A DNA stretch of 7,699 nucleotides from an uncultured Phycisphaerales bacterium (GCA_903905665.1 CAIVHJ010000196.1:1-7699); one strand, 5' to 3'; shown: positions 1-6,639, numbered from the stretch's first letter. The notes: a model not told the origin generated them from the sequence alone. A program made the numbers and translations.

Positions 1-2
1 AT

Positions 3-167
3 GCGACGCTTTATGCGAATGCCACGGTGCTGGGCGGAAAGACGGTCATCGGTCGCGCGGCGGTGGTGGGCGGGTCGGCGTTTATCACCAACAGTATTCC
101 GGACGATTCGACCGTCACGTTCAAGACGCCAGAACCGACCATCCGGAAGGAAGCAACTCAGAATTAA
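3..167 (+). CDS. Probable serine O-acetyltransferase, C-terminal fragment (5' end outside window)
   Basis: The first bases are open in frame 3 and read ATLYANATVLGGKTVIGR... up to TAA at 165-167, giving 54 visible residues with no start codon in the window. The alternating small/hydrophobic hexapeptide pattern (YANATVLGG, KTVIGRAAVVGG) is a left-handed beta-helix coil, typical of acyl-CoA-dependent acetyltransferases. The ending VVGGSAFITNSIPDDSTV, followed by a short polar tail, resembles the end of the long-form serine acetyltransferases (CysE/EpsC type: ...VIGGNVWLTxSVPP). Those enzymes make O-acetylserine for cysteine synthesis in the cytoplasm. Only the last beta-helix coils are present, so another hexapeptide acyltransferase cannot be excluded, and I give no symbol for that reason. 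The gene stops about 40-50 bp before queA on the same strand, so the two could be co-transcribed. Confidence 0.6.
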   Translation, partial: ATLYANATVLGGKTVIGRAAVVGGSAFITNSIPDDSTVTFKTPEPTIRKEATQN

Positions 168-215
168 GGGCCAATCCGAATCACCCGGTTTCCAAGAACC
201 GATACGATGGATGGA

Positions 216-1247
216 ATGAAGACCACCGATCTGGATTATGACCTGCCGGACGATCGAATCGCACAATCTCCATTGGAGAACCGATCCCAAAGTCGGTTGC
301 TGGTCGTGGATCGTCGAATCGGACAGTGGCAGGACCGTTGTTTCACCGACCTTTCGGAAATTCTTCGCGCTGACGACGTGCTGGTGCTCAACAACACTCG
401 CGTGCTGCCCGCCAAATTCCATCTTCGCAGGCAGACGGGTGGTTTGATCGAGGGGTTGTGGTTGACGGGTTCCATCGACGGACAGTGGGAAGTTCTGCTG
501 CGATCCGCCGATCGCTTGCGAATTAACGAAGTGCTGCATTTTGAAGGTGATTCGGAACACCGCGAAGTCACAGTGCTCGAACGGTGCGAACGGGGGCGAT
601 ACCGGTTGTCGATTCAGCCCACCGATGCTCCGGAAACGATTCTGGATCGCGTCGGACGGGTTCCGCTTCCCCACTATATCAAGCGAGCGGATAATCATGA
701 GGAACCATCGGACCGGCATCACTATCAGACGGTTTATGCGAGTCAAAGCGGTGCCGTGGCGGCGCCGACGGCGGGTCTGCATTTCGATCTCGACTTGCTC
801 GATCGCCTTCGCGCCCAAGGAATTACTGTTCTGGAACTGACCCTTCACGTGGGTATGGGAACGTTCACTCCGATCGAGGCTGAAGATCTCAAAGACCACG
901 TCATGCATTCTGAGGCGTACGAAATTGCTCCGCCGATTTGGGATCAGATCACTCGCGCTCGATCTGAAGGCAGGAGGATCGTGGCGGTTGGAACCACCAC
1001 GACGCGGGTGCTGGAAACCGTTGCGCGAACAGGACACAACAGCGGTGCGACGAATCTGTTCGTTTATCCGCCGTATCCGTTTCGGTGCATCGATGCCCTC
1101 ATCACGAACTTTCATTTGCCCCGGAGTACGCTTTTGGCGATGATCTACGCTTTCGGCGGGATCGATCTCATGCGCCGTGTGTATGCCCATGCCGTCAGCG
1201 AGCGGTATCGGTTCTACAGTTACGGCGATGCCATGTTGATCGTTTGA
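216..1247 (+). CDS. queA: S-adenosylmethionine:tRNA ribosyltransferase-isomerase QueA
   Basis: QueA transfers and isomerises the ribosyl part of S-adenosylmethionine onto 7-aminomethyl-7-deazaguanine in tRNA, forming epoxyqueuosine, the next-to-last step of queuosine synthesis in the cytoplasm. The family signatures run along the whole protein: DLDYDLPDDRIAQSP at the N-terminus, LVLNNTRVLPAK near residues 56-67, GRVPLPHYIKR near 147-157, GAVAAPTAGLHF near 179-190, LHVGMGTFTP near 210-219, GTTTTRVLE near 259-267, and ITNFHLPRSTLLAMIYAFGG near 296-315. The 343 residues match the usual length of about 340-356. I chose ATG 216 because MKTTDLDYDLP lines up with the normal family N-terminus; ATG 207 in the same frame would add only MDG, and neither start has a convincing Shine-Dalgarno sequence. 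One small oddity is YPPYPF near 284-289, where relatives generally have PGY-F. No other queuosine gene is visible. Confidence 0.97.
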   Translation: MKTTDLDYDLPDDRIAQSPLENRSQSRLLVVDRRIGQWQDRCFTDLSEILRADDVLVLNNTRVLPAKFHLRRQTGGLIEGLWLTGSIDGQWEVLLRSADRLRINEVLHFEGDSEHREVTVLERCERGRYRLSIQPTDAPETILDRVGRVPLPHYIKRADNHEEPSDRHHYQTVYASQSGAVAAPTAGLHFDLDLLDRLRAQGITVLELTLHVGMGTFTPIEAEDLKDHVMHSEAYEIAPPIWDQITRARSEGRRIVAVGTTTTRVLETVARTGHNSGATNLFVYPPYPFRCIDALITNFHLPRSTLLAMIYAFGGIDLMRRVYAHAVSERYRFYSYGDAMLIV

Positions 1248-1382
1248 GGGGATGCGTTCTTCGTGAGATTCAAGCCTTGGCACGCCGGAATCGGCTCCGA
1301 TGATAATGAGTATCTCTTTGTCGCGTTTGGGGTTGTGACTTTCTGGAGCGAGGCCGATCATCATCTCATTGTTTCACGTGCG

Positions 1383-1405
1383 CTGCGAAAGGGCGGGAGT
1401 GAGCC
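1383..1405 (-). repeat. Possible remnant of a dispersed intergenic repeat
   Basis: Read on the minus strand this segment is CTCACTCCCGCCCTTTCGCA plus a few flanking bases, and translates in one frame as LTPALSQR. That string closely resembles a GC-rich dispersed repeat found between genes in many bacterial genomes, often mis-annotated as a peptide of the LTPALSQRERE type. Here the second arm of the usual hairpin is missing, so it would be a decayed or partial copy. The match is from memory of the motif and was not searched. Confidence 0.3.
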
Positions 1406-1407
1406 TT

Positions 1408-1436
1408 TTGAATCTGCCGATGGAGTATCCTAGAAT
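1408..1436 (+). promoter_or_regulatory. Candidate sigma70-type promoter of the first S8 protease gene
   Basis: TTGAAT at 1408-1413 and TAGAAT at 1431-1436 are separated by exactly 17 bases and lie 25 bases upstream of the ATG at 1461. The -10 hexamer differs from TATAAT at one position and the -35 from TTGACA at two. Spacing and position are right for a housekeeping promoter and fit a new transcription unit starting after queA. Transcription would begin close to 1443, leaving a short leader with the ribosome binding site. Confidence 0.5.
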
Positions 1437-1448
1437 GTTTCCAATTTC

Positions 1449-1455
1449 GGGAGGA
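1449..1455 (+). promoter_or_regulatory. Strong Shine-Dalgarno site of the first S8 protease
   Basis: GGGAGGA ends five bases before the ATG at 1461. It is one of the best Shine-Dalgarno matches in the window and fixes this start, which also begins a proper lipoprotein signal peptide. Confidence 0.8.
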
Positions 1456-1460
1456 TTAAA

Positions 1461-4061
1461 ATGATTCAGCGCGGCGAATTGCTTCTGAGCGTATTGGGGT
1501 TCGTAGTATTGGCTTCGGGTTGCAACGGTGATGGCCTTAATGGAAATACAAACTCCAATGCCAATGGAAACGTGATCGCCAATCCAAGCTCGCTCGCAGG
1601 CCAATTGACTGTCATCAGTCGGGAAAACCATACCACGATTACCGAAGCAGAACCCAACGATTCGCTGAATGGGTTGGCGGCGGTTGCGACCGTCCACAGC
1701 GATGATCGAATCAAAATTTTCGGAAATGTGTCCGTTGAGAACGGGGACGTCAGTGATAACTTCGTCTTCAACGTGGAAGGGGGCCCGTTGGAAGTCAAAG
1801 TCATTCTGACGTTCGATTTTAATCCGGTCAATCCGGCCGAACGGGACGTGGCGCTGGGTTTCTCTGATTTGCAGACGACTGCCTGTCAATTGGGAACCGA
1901 TTCGCAGATGTTCACGGAATGCGTCAATACCGAAAAAAATCCTGAACGTGCGACGTTCATCGTCAACGGGAATTTCGGTCTCACGGTGGTTTCGCTCAGC
2001 GGTGACGAAAACTACGCCCTCGGTTTGGAGTTTCGGTCGTCGGGTGCGAACGGGGCATCGGCTCCGTTTACCGTCGGTTCTCGCGTTCTGAAACCCGAAC
2101 CAATGGCGGTTCAGGATCAGTTCGTGCCGTCTCATGTTTTGGTTCGGTTCAAATCTTCGGTGCGAAGCGCGCAGCAGGCGACGGTGTTGGAGTCCATGGG
2201 ACTGGAGGTACTGGCGCGGTCACCATCGGGTGTATATTTGCTGCGAAGCGTGGAAGGGAAAAAACTTCCACGCACTGCACAATTCGAGCATACCCGCCGT
2301 CTGGTGCAACAAGTTCAACGTCATCGGGAGATTCAGATGGCTGAACCCAACGGACGTTATTATCCGACTCATGTTCCCAACGATACGTACTATTCGTATC
2401 AATGGCACTACGGTTTGATCAACTTGCCCGATGCTTGGGACATTACGACCGGAAGCAGCGACGTCGTCGTGGCGGTCGTCGATACCGGTGTGGTCACGGA
2501 TCATCCGGACTTGGCAGGTCGTTTGGTGAGCGGTTATGACTTCATTAGCGACAGCACGTCTGCTCGTGACGGAGACGGCGTGGACCCCGATCCGTACGAC
2601 ATGGGGGATTTGTCGGGCGGACCCGGCGCGAGTTCGTTTCACGGGACGCACGTGTCTGGAACCATCGGCGCTGCCACGGACAATGATTCGGATGTGGCAG
2701 GAGTGACCTGGGGGTGCAAGGTGATGCCGGTTCGCGCGCTGGGCGTCGGGGGGGGAACGTCGTTCGACATTGCCGAAGCCATTCGTTTTGCAGCAGGCAT
2801 GGATAACGTCAGTGGAACATTGCCCGAACATTCGGCGGACATTATCAACATGAGTTTGGCGAGTCCGGCGGGTTCGCCGCCGTCCACCACGATGGGAGAC
2901 GCCGTGGCGGCCGCAGCGGCTCTGGGTGTGGTGATTGTAGCAGCCGCCGGGAACGAAGCCACGTCGGCTCCGGCCTATCCGGCCTCGTACGACCACGTGA
3001 TTTCAGTTGCCGCCTGCGATCCTCAATTCAAACTCGCACCCTATTCCAATTTCGGAAGCACCATCGATATTACCGCCCCGGGAGGGAATCTGTCCGTGGA
3101 CTATAACGGTGACGGTTATGGGGACGGCGTGTTAAGTCTGCAGGCTTCCGACTTGAACGGCACCATCACGACTACTTTGGGACTGCAACACGGCACCAGC
3201 ATGGCAAGTCCTCATGTCGCCGGTGTGGTCGCATTGATGAAATCGGTCTATCCTGCCATGACCGCCGACGAAGCACTCGAAATCCTCACGACCACCGCGA
3301 GGGACGTCGGTGATCCCGGCGTGGACGACCAGTTCGGCGCCGGGGTCGTAGATGCCGCTCTGGCGGTCAACGAAGCGGCGGTTCGGGGTGGAGCAATCGT
3401 ATCCACTATACCCAAACTTAGCCTCAGTGCCCACTCGGTCGATTTCGGAACCTCCCTCGACGAACTGATGATTCTTGTAACCAACACGGGGGGGGCGACA
3501 CTCGACGTGCAGCAGGCCCAAGTCACCGAGCTGGACGGTTCCGGATGGCTTTCGGCCAGTCTCCTTCCGAGTTCGGGAAACTCCAACGCGTCCGCCGTGA
3601 TTGTTTCCGTCGTCCGCGATAACCTGCAGGATGGAATTTATTATGGACAGGTTCTCGTCACCGCCGCCGATCTGACCCCCCAAACGATCGACGTCGCCGT
3701 CACTGTCGGCGATGTGGCCCTGATCACGGATACGATTTATGTCGTGTTGCTCGATTCGACTTCCCGCGCTTCCATCGCTCAGGACAGGACGACGATTCAT
3801 GATCAATTCGCCTATGGCGTGATCAATTTGCTGCCCGGAACGTACAAAGTTTACGCCGGTACCGATCGCGACAACGACGGTTACATTTGCGACATTGGGG
3901 AACTTTGCGGGGGATATCCGTCCTCCATCGAAGCCAACGCAATTATTGTCTCCCCCGGCGATAATATTACAGGAATCGATTTTCCGATCGGGGAATTGAT
4001 TTTTCAGACCGAATCGTCAGGCCCCCGCAACACGATGGAACCCATACGGTTGATGAAATAA
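1461..4061 (+). CDS. Subtilisin-family (S8) serine protease, lipoprotein, with EPND pre-peptidase-like domain
   Basis: This 866-residue protein is a predicted lipid-anchored endopeptidase. Residues 1-20 form a signal peptide ending in lipobox LASG-C21, followed by an Asn-rich tether to about 41. Residues 62-205 start with EAEPNDS and resemble a bacterial pre-peptidase C-like beta domain (C142 and C154 could pair). Residues 222-305 look like an I9/fervidolysin-type propeptide (VPSHVLVRF to MAEPNGRY). The S8 catalytic domain covers about 315-640, with Asp341 (VVDTG), His394 (HGTHVSG), oxyanion Asn498 (AAAGNEA) and Ser580 (GTSMASPH) all present. It also has acidic, probably calcium-binding loops near 370-383 and 547-556 (DYNGDGYGDG). 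Residues 650-750 are a BACON-like/Ig-like beta domain (VDFG, VTNTGG, WLSAS, GIYYGQV). Residues 755-845 are a small beta domain with the loop DRDNDGYIC and a C810-x5-C816 pair. The next gene encodes a paralog. Activity as a protease is well supported; the substrate is unknown. Confidence 0.93.
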   Translation: MIQRGELLLSVLGFVVLASGCNGDGLNGNTNSNANGNVIANPSSLAGQLTVISRENHTTITEAEPNDSLNGLAAVATVHSDDRIKIFGNVSVENGDVSDNFVFNVEGGPLEVKVILTFDFNPVNPAERDVALGFSDLQTTACQLGTDSQMFTECVNTEKNPERATFIVNGNFGLTVVSLSGDENYALGLEFRSSGANGASAPFTVGSRVLKPEPMAVQDQFVPSHVLVRFKSSVRSAQQATVLESMGLEVLARSPSGVYLLRSVEGKKLPRTAQFEHTRRLVQQVQRHREIQMAEPNGRYYPTHVPNDTYYSYQWHYGLINLPDAWDITTGSSDVVVAVVDTGVVTDHPDLAGRLVSGYDFISDSTSARDGDGVDPDPYDMGDLSGGPGASSFHGTHVSGTIGAATDNDSDVAGVTWGCKVMPVRALGVGGGTSFDIAEAIRFAAGMDNVSGTLPEHSADIINMSLASPAGSPPSTTMGDAVAAAAALGVVIVAAAGNEATSAPAYPASYDHVISVAACDPQFKLAPYSNFGSTIDITAPGGNLSVDYNGDGYGDGVLSLQASDLNGTITTTLGLQHGTSMASPHVAGVVALMKSVYPAMTADEALEILTTTARDVGDPGVDDQFGAGVVDAALAVNEAAVRGGAIVSTIPKLSLSAHSVDFGTSLDELMILVTNTGGATLDVQQAQVTELDGSGWLSASLLPSSGNSNASAVIVSVVRDNLQDGIYYGQVLVTAADLTPQTIDVAVTVGDVALITDTIYVVLLDSTSRASIAQDRTTIHDQFAYGVINLLPGTYKVYAGTDRDNDGYICDIGELCGGYPSSIEANAIIVSPGDNITGIDFPIGELIFQTESSGPRNTMEPIRLMK

Positions 4062-4097
4062 CTTGAATTGGCGAAACCGGAATCAGTGTCCGAATTT

Positions 4098-4126
4098 TTG
4101 GGACAAACCACTATGACCTATAGTAT
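4098..4126 (+). promoter_or_regulatory. Candidate promoter of the second S8 protease gene
   Basis: TTGGGA (4098-4103) and TAGTAT (4121-4126) are 17 bases apart in the AT-rich spacer between the two protease genes; an overlapping TATAGT at 4119-4124 is an alternative -10. The predicted transcript would start near 4133 and leave a leader of about 55 bases. The match is weaker than at the first protease gene. AGTGTCC occurs on both sides of it (4085-4091 and 4132-4138), and ACTAT/ATAGT (4110-4114 and 4120-4124) forms a small inverted repeat over the -10, so a regulator site is possible but unproven. Confidence 0.3.
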
Positions 4127-4172
4127 TTGATAGTGTCCACTGGAGTGAGTAAAAGGATATTTCCTGTTTCAT

Positions 4173-4178
4173 GGAAGG
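4173..4178 (+). promoter_or_regulatory. Shine-Dalgarno site that favours ATG 4188 over ATG 4179
   Basis: GGAAGG directly abuts the upstream in-frame ATG at 4179, too close to serve it, but lies nine bases before the in-frame ATG at 4188, a workable distance. This moves the likely start of the second protease three codons downstream. Confidence 0.55.
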
Positions 4179-4187
4179 ATGCCGAAT

Positions 4188-6557
4188 ATGTTGATGATCA
4201 TTTTGCGGTTTTTGTTGAGCAATATTCAGTTGGTCGCGCTGGTTTTTATTCCGTATTTTTTAGCGGCGAGTTGCAGCAACGACGGCAATCAGAACGTTAA
4301 TCACAACGTCAACATCAACGCTAACTCGTCCTCCGATCAGGATAACGACGGTATTCCAGACGCTTCGGACAACTGCCCCACGGTGGCGAATGAAAATCAG
4401 CAGGATTCGGACGGTGACGGCGTCGGGGATGCGTGTGACAACTGTCCCAATGAACCCAACGCCGATCAAGCGGACTCGGATGGTGATGGCGTCGGGGATG
4501 TCTGCGACAACTGCCCGGACGCGGCCAATCCCCAGCAGGAAGATTCCGACGGTGATGGAGTGGGCGATGCCTGTGAACCTCCGGTCGGTTCGATCACGGG
4601 GCAGATTACTGTTATTGACCAGACGGTGGCTTCCTCGGTGCTACGTCACGGCCGACGCGTCCCGGCGTTCATGGGAACCCGTCCTGCCCATCGACCCGGC
4701 GAACTGCTGGTCGTTTACGACAATGACGCACCGGCCGAAGTTCAGCGTACGGTTCAGAGCAATAGTCGTATGACTTTGCGATCGGTTTCGCCTTCTGGAA
4801 TTCATCGCTATTCGTGTCGAAGCCTTCGCTCCTCCGACACGCCGCAAAAAGAATACCTTTCCCTCCTGCATCAGGCGCAACGCTTGAAACAGATGCCGGG
4901 CGTCAAATACGCCGAACCGAATTACCTTCGATTCCCAACCGCCACAACTCCGAACGATCCCTATTACGTTCGTCAGTGGCATTACGAATCCCTCAAGCTT
5001 CCACAGGCATGGGACGTGACCACCGGAAGCGACGATATTGTGGTCGCGCTGGTCGATACCGGCGTTCTCGTCGATCATCCCGATTTGCAGGGACGACTCT
5101 CCACCGAAGGTTATGATTTCATCACGGATTTACAAACCGCCGGGGACGGAAACGGAATGGATCCCAACCCAGACGACCCCGGTGATGACCCGGGCAACAG
5201 TTCGTTTCACGGCACGCATACCGCCGGGACCATCGGCGCTGCTACGAACAACAACATCGGCGTCGCCGGGGTGACGTGGGAGGGCAAAATCATGATGCTC
5301 CGAGCGCTTGGAATCGGCGGGGGTTCCATCTCGGACATCGTTGAAGCGATGCGCTACTGCGGGGGACTGGAAAACGCCAGCGGCATCATCCCCCAGCATC
5401 CTGCAAAGGTTCTCAACCTCAGTCTCGGTGGATATGCCGGTGAACCGGATTCCGATATCGAACGGGCCGCCTGTCAGGCGCTGGTTGAGGTCGGCGTGAC
5501 GATCGTCGCCGCTTCCGGAAATGAAGGTTCGTCGTTGCCCGCTCCGCCGGCATCCTATCCTGAAACCATCTCGATTGGGGCGACCGATGCCGAGAATCAA
5601 CTGGCGGTTTATTCCAATTACGGTTCGACGCTGGACTTTGTTGCGCCGGGCGGAGACCTTTACGCTGACGCCAACCACGACGGTTACCCCGACGGTGTGT
5701 ACAGCACGGTGGGCAACGATTCCAGCGGAACCATCGAGTTCGGCTACGATTATTTTGAGGGAACGAGCATGGCGAGTCCCCATGCCGCCGGCGTGATCTC
5801 TCTGATGCTCAGCCTCAATCCCGACCTGACGCCGACGCAGGTCAAACAGGTCTTGATCAACACCGCCGTCGATCTGGGAACAGCCGGCAAGGATAATTAT
5901 TACGGCTATGGACTGATCGATGCCGAAGCAGCGGTGAAAATGGTGCAATCCGGTGAGTTGCCTGAATCCCCGCAGTTGTCCACCGATCCGACGTCGCTGG
6001 ATTTTGGCGTTGCACAAACCGAGGAGGAAGTCACGATCACGAACACCGGTGACGGTTTTCTGAACATCACAGCGGTTCAGGTAACGACCGACGATGGGGG
6101 TAGCTGGCTTACTGCACGCGGGACCGAACCTGCGGCCAAAACGAATTACAGCAAAGTTGTCGCTCGGGCGACCCGATCCGGACTCGCGGATGGAACCTAT
6201 CACGGGCAAATCACCTTGCAGGCGGATGGTGTCGATCCGGTTACGATCACTGTGATCATGGAGGTATCTTCCACCGTCTTCACGAAGATTGTCGTTGTGG
6301 AAGCCGTCAACCCCGACACCGGTGACGTCGTCGCCACCACCCAGACTTCCTACGATCAGAATTTTGTCTATACGCTCACAGACCTGCCTCCCGGTTTGTA
6401 CGAAGTTCGCGCCGGGACTGACGACAACGAAAATGGTACCATCTGCGAAGACGGTGACTTATGCGGCAGTTACGAAGGGAATGCGACCGTCGTAGCCGAG
6501 CAAACAACCGACGACATTGACTTTTCAATTTCGTCCACCGGCCCCAGTGGTTCCTGA
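4188..6557 (+). CDS. Subtilisin-family (S8) serine protease, lipoprotein, with thrombospondin type 3 repeats
   Basis: This 789-residue paralog of the preceding protease (numbering from ATG 4188; ATG 4179 adds three residues) is a predicted surface lipoprotein. Residues 1-28 are a long hydrophobic signal ending LAAS-C29, an acceptable but not ideal lipobox because Ala rather than Leu is at -3. An Asn-rich tether (NVNHNVNINANS) follows. Residues 50-130 hold three thrombospondin type 3 repeats with six cysteines and DSDGDGVGD calcium loops. GSITGQITVI at 134-143 precedes an I9-like propeptide from about 168 (HRPGELLVVY) to 247 (YAEPNY). The S8 domain covers about 257-587 with Asp290, His341, oxyanion Asn445 and Ser527 intact. 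A BACON-like domain lies at about 596-693, and the terminal beta domain at about 697-782 carries the acidic loop DDNENGTIC and the pair C753-x5-C759. It probably arose by duplication of its neighbour. The substrate is unknown. Confidence 0.93.
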   Translation: MLMIILRFLLSNIQLVALVFIPYFLAASCSNDGNQNVNHNVNINANSSSDQDNDGIPDASDNCPTVANENQQDSDGDGVGDACDNCPNEPNADQADSDGDGVGDVCDNCPDAANPQQEDSDGDGVGDACEPPVGSITGQITVIDQTVASSVLRHGRRVPAFMGTRPAHRPGELLVVYDNDAPAEVQRTVQSNSRMTLRSVSPSGIHRYSCRSLRSSDTPQKEYLSLLHQAQRLKQMPGVKYAEPNYLRFPTATTPNDPYYVRQWHYESLKLPQAWDVTTGSDDIVVALVDTGVLVDHPDLQGRLSTEGYDFITDLQTAGDGNGMDPNPDDPGDDPGNSSFHGTHTAGTIGAATNNNIGVAGVTWEGKIMMLRALGIGGGSISDIVEAMRYCGGLENASGIIPQHPAKVLNLSLGGYAGEPDSDIERAACQALVEVGVTIVAASGNEGSSLPAPPASYPETISIGATDAENQLAVYSNYGSTLDFVAPGGDLYADANHDGYPDGVYSTVGNDSSGTIEFGYDYFEGTSMASPHAAGVISLMLSLNPDLTPTQVKQVLINTAVDLGTAGKDNYYGYGLIDAEAAVKMVQSGELPESPQLSTDPTSLDFGVAQTEEEVTITNTGDGFLNITAVQVTTDDGGSWLTARGTEPAAKTNYSKVVARATRSGLADGTYHGQITLQADGVDPVTITVIMEVSSTVFTKIVVVEAVNPDTGDVVATTQTSYDQNFVYTLTDLPPGLYEVRAGTDDNENGTICEDGDLCGSYEGNATVVAEQTTDDIDFSISSTGPSGS
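4335..4577 (+). repeat. Three coding thrombospondin type 3 repeats (69-bp period)
   Basis: Within the second protease, the sequence repeats with a period of 23 codons: a DNCP motif, a variable NPxQ-like linker, then DSDGDGVGDAC. The DNCP cysteines fall at residues 63, 86 and 109 counted from ATG 4188. Thrombospondin type 3 repeats bind calcium through the acidic residues and are stiffened by disulfides; in bacteria they commonly act as spacers in secreted or outer-membrane proteins. The DNA copies are similar but not identical, mostly at third positions, so this is an established protein repeat rather than a recent DNA expansion. Confidence 0.92.
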
Positions 6558-6596
6558 TCGTAATGGCGGCTCGACATAGGTTTGCAGTCGCAGTAG

Positions 6597-6616
6597 GGGC
6601 ACGGCATGCCGTGCCC
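6597..6616. repeat. Perfect 20-bp palindrome, REP-like intergenic element
   Basis: GGGCACGGCATGCCGTGCCC is its own reverse complement over all 20 bases, with no loop. It sits in the 82-bp spacer between the second protease and trxB. GGGGCACGGCATGCCGTGCC-type sequences recur between genes in many bacterial genomes, so a small dispersed repeat is the likeliest reading. It could also stop or stabilise the protease transcript, but there is no T-run directly after it (TTTT comes only at 6625-6628), so a classical terminator is unlikely. The upstream ATG sometimes assignable to trxB (6619) starts only two bases after the palindrome. Confidence 0.7.
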
Positions 6617-6629
6617 GGATGATCTTTTC

Positions 6630-6635
6630 GGAGAG
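6630..6635 (+). promoter_or_regulatory. Shine-Dalgarno site that sets the GTG start of trxB
   Basis: GGAGAG lies four bases before GTG 6640. The other in-frame start, ATG 6619, has only GTGCCCGG before it and abuts the palindrome, so translation most likely begins at 6640. Confidence 0.75.
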
Positions 6636-6639
6636 CAAC

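Noticed and set aside
207..215. Upstream ATG 207 as the queA start
   Set aside because: It adds only three residues before the family-typical MKTTDLDY N-terminus and has no Shine-Dalgarno sequence; it remains possible but less likely than 216.
1374..2996. Two minus-strand open frames of about 255 codons (1374-2135 and 2220-2996)
   Set aside because: Both are antisense to the first protease, which has full domain support; neither has a recognisable motif. Only the LTPALSQR end of the first one is informative, as a repeat remnant.
4087..4105. TGTCC/GGACA hairpin after the first protease as a rho-independent terminator
   Set aside because: The stem is only five pairs with a nine-base loop, and there is no T-run after it; the T-run is in the loop.
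1396..4149. Shared 8-mer GGAGTGAG upstream of both protease genes (1396-1403 and 4142-4149) as a common operator
   Set aside because: The two copies sit at different positions relative to the candidate promoters, and the first one overlaps the repeat-like segment, so coincidence is likely.
4335..4577. Regular 69-bp periodicity considered as a CRISPR array or minisatellite
   Set aside because: The period is exactly 23 codons in frame, and the translation is a classic calcium-binding thrombospondin type 3 repeat; there are no constant repeats with unique spacers.
5130..6209. Long open frame of 359 codons on the minus strand
   Set aside because: It lies wholly antisense to the S8 domain of the second protease, shows no recognisable domain, and has low-complexity Arg/Gly/Ile-rich composition typical of an opposite-strand shadow.
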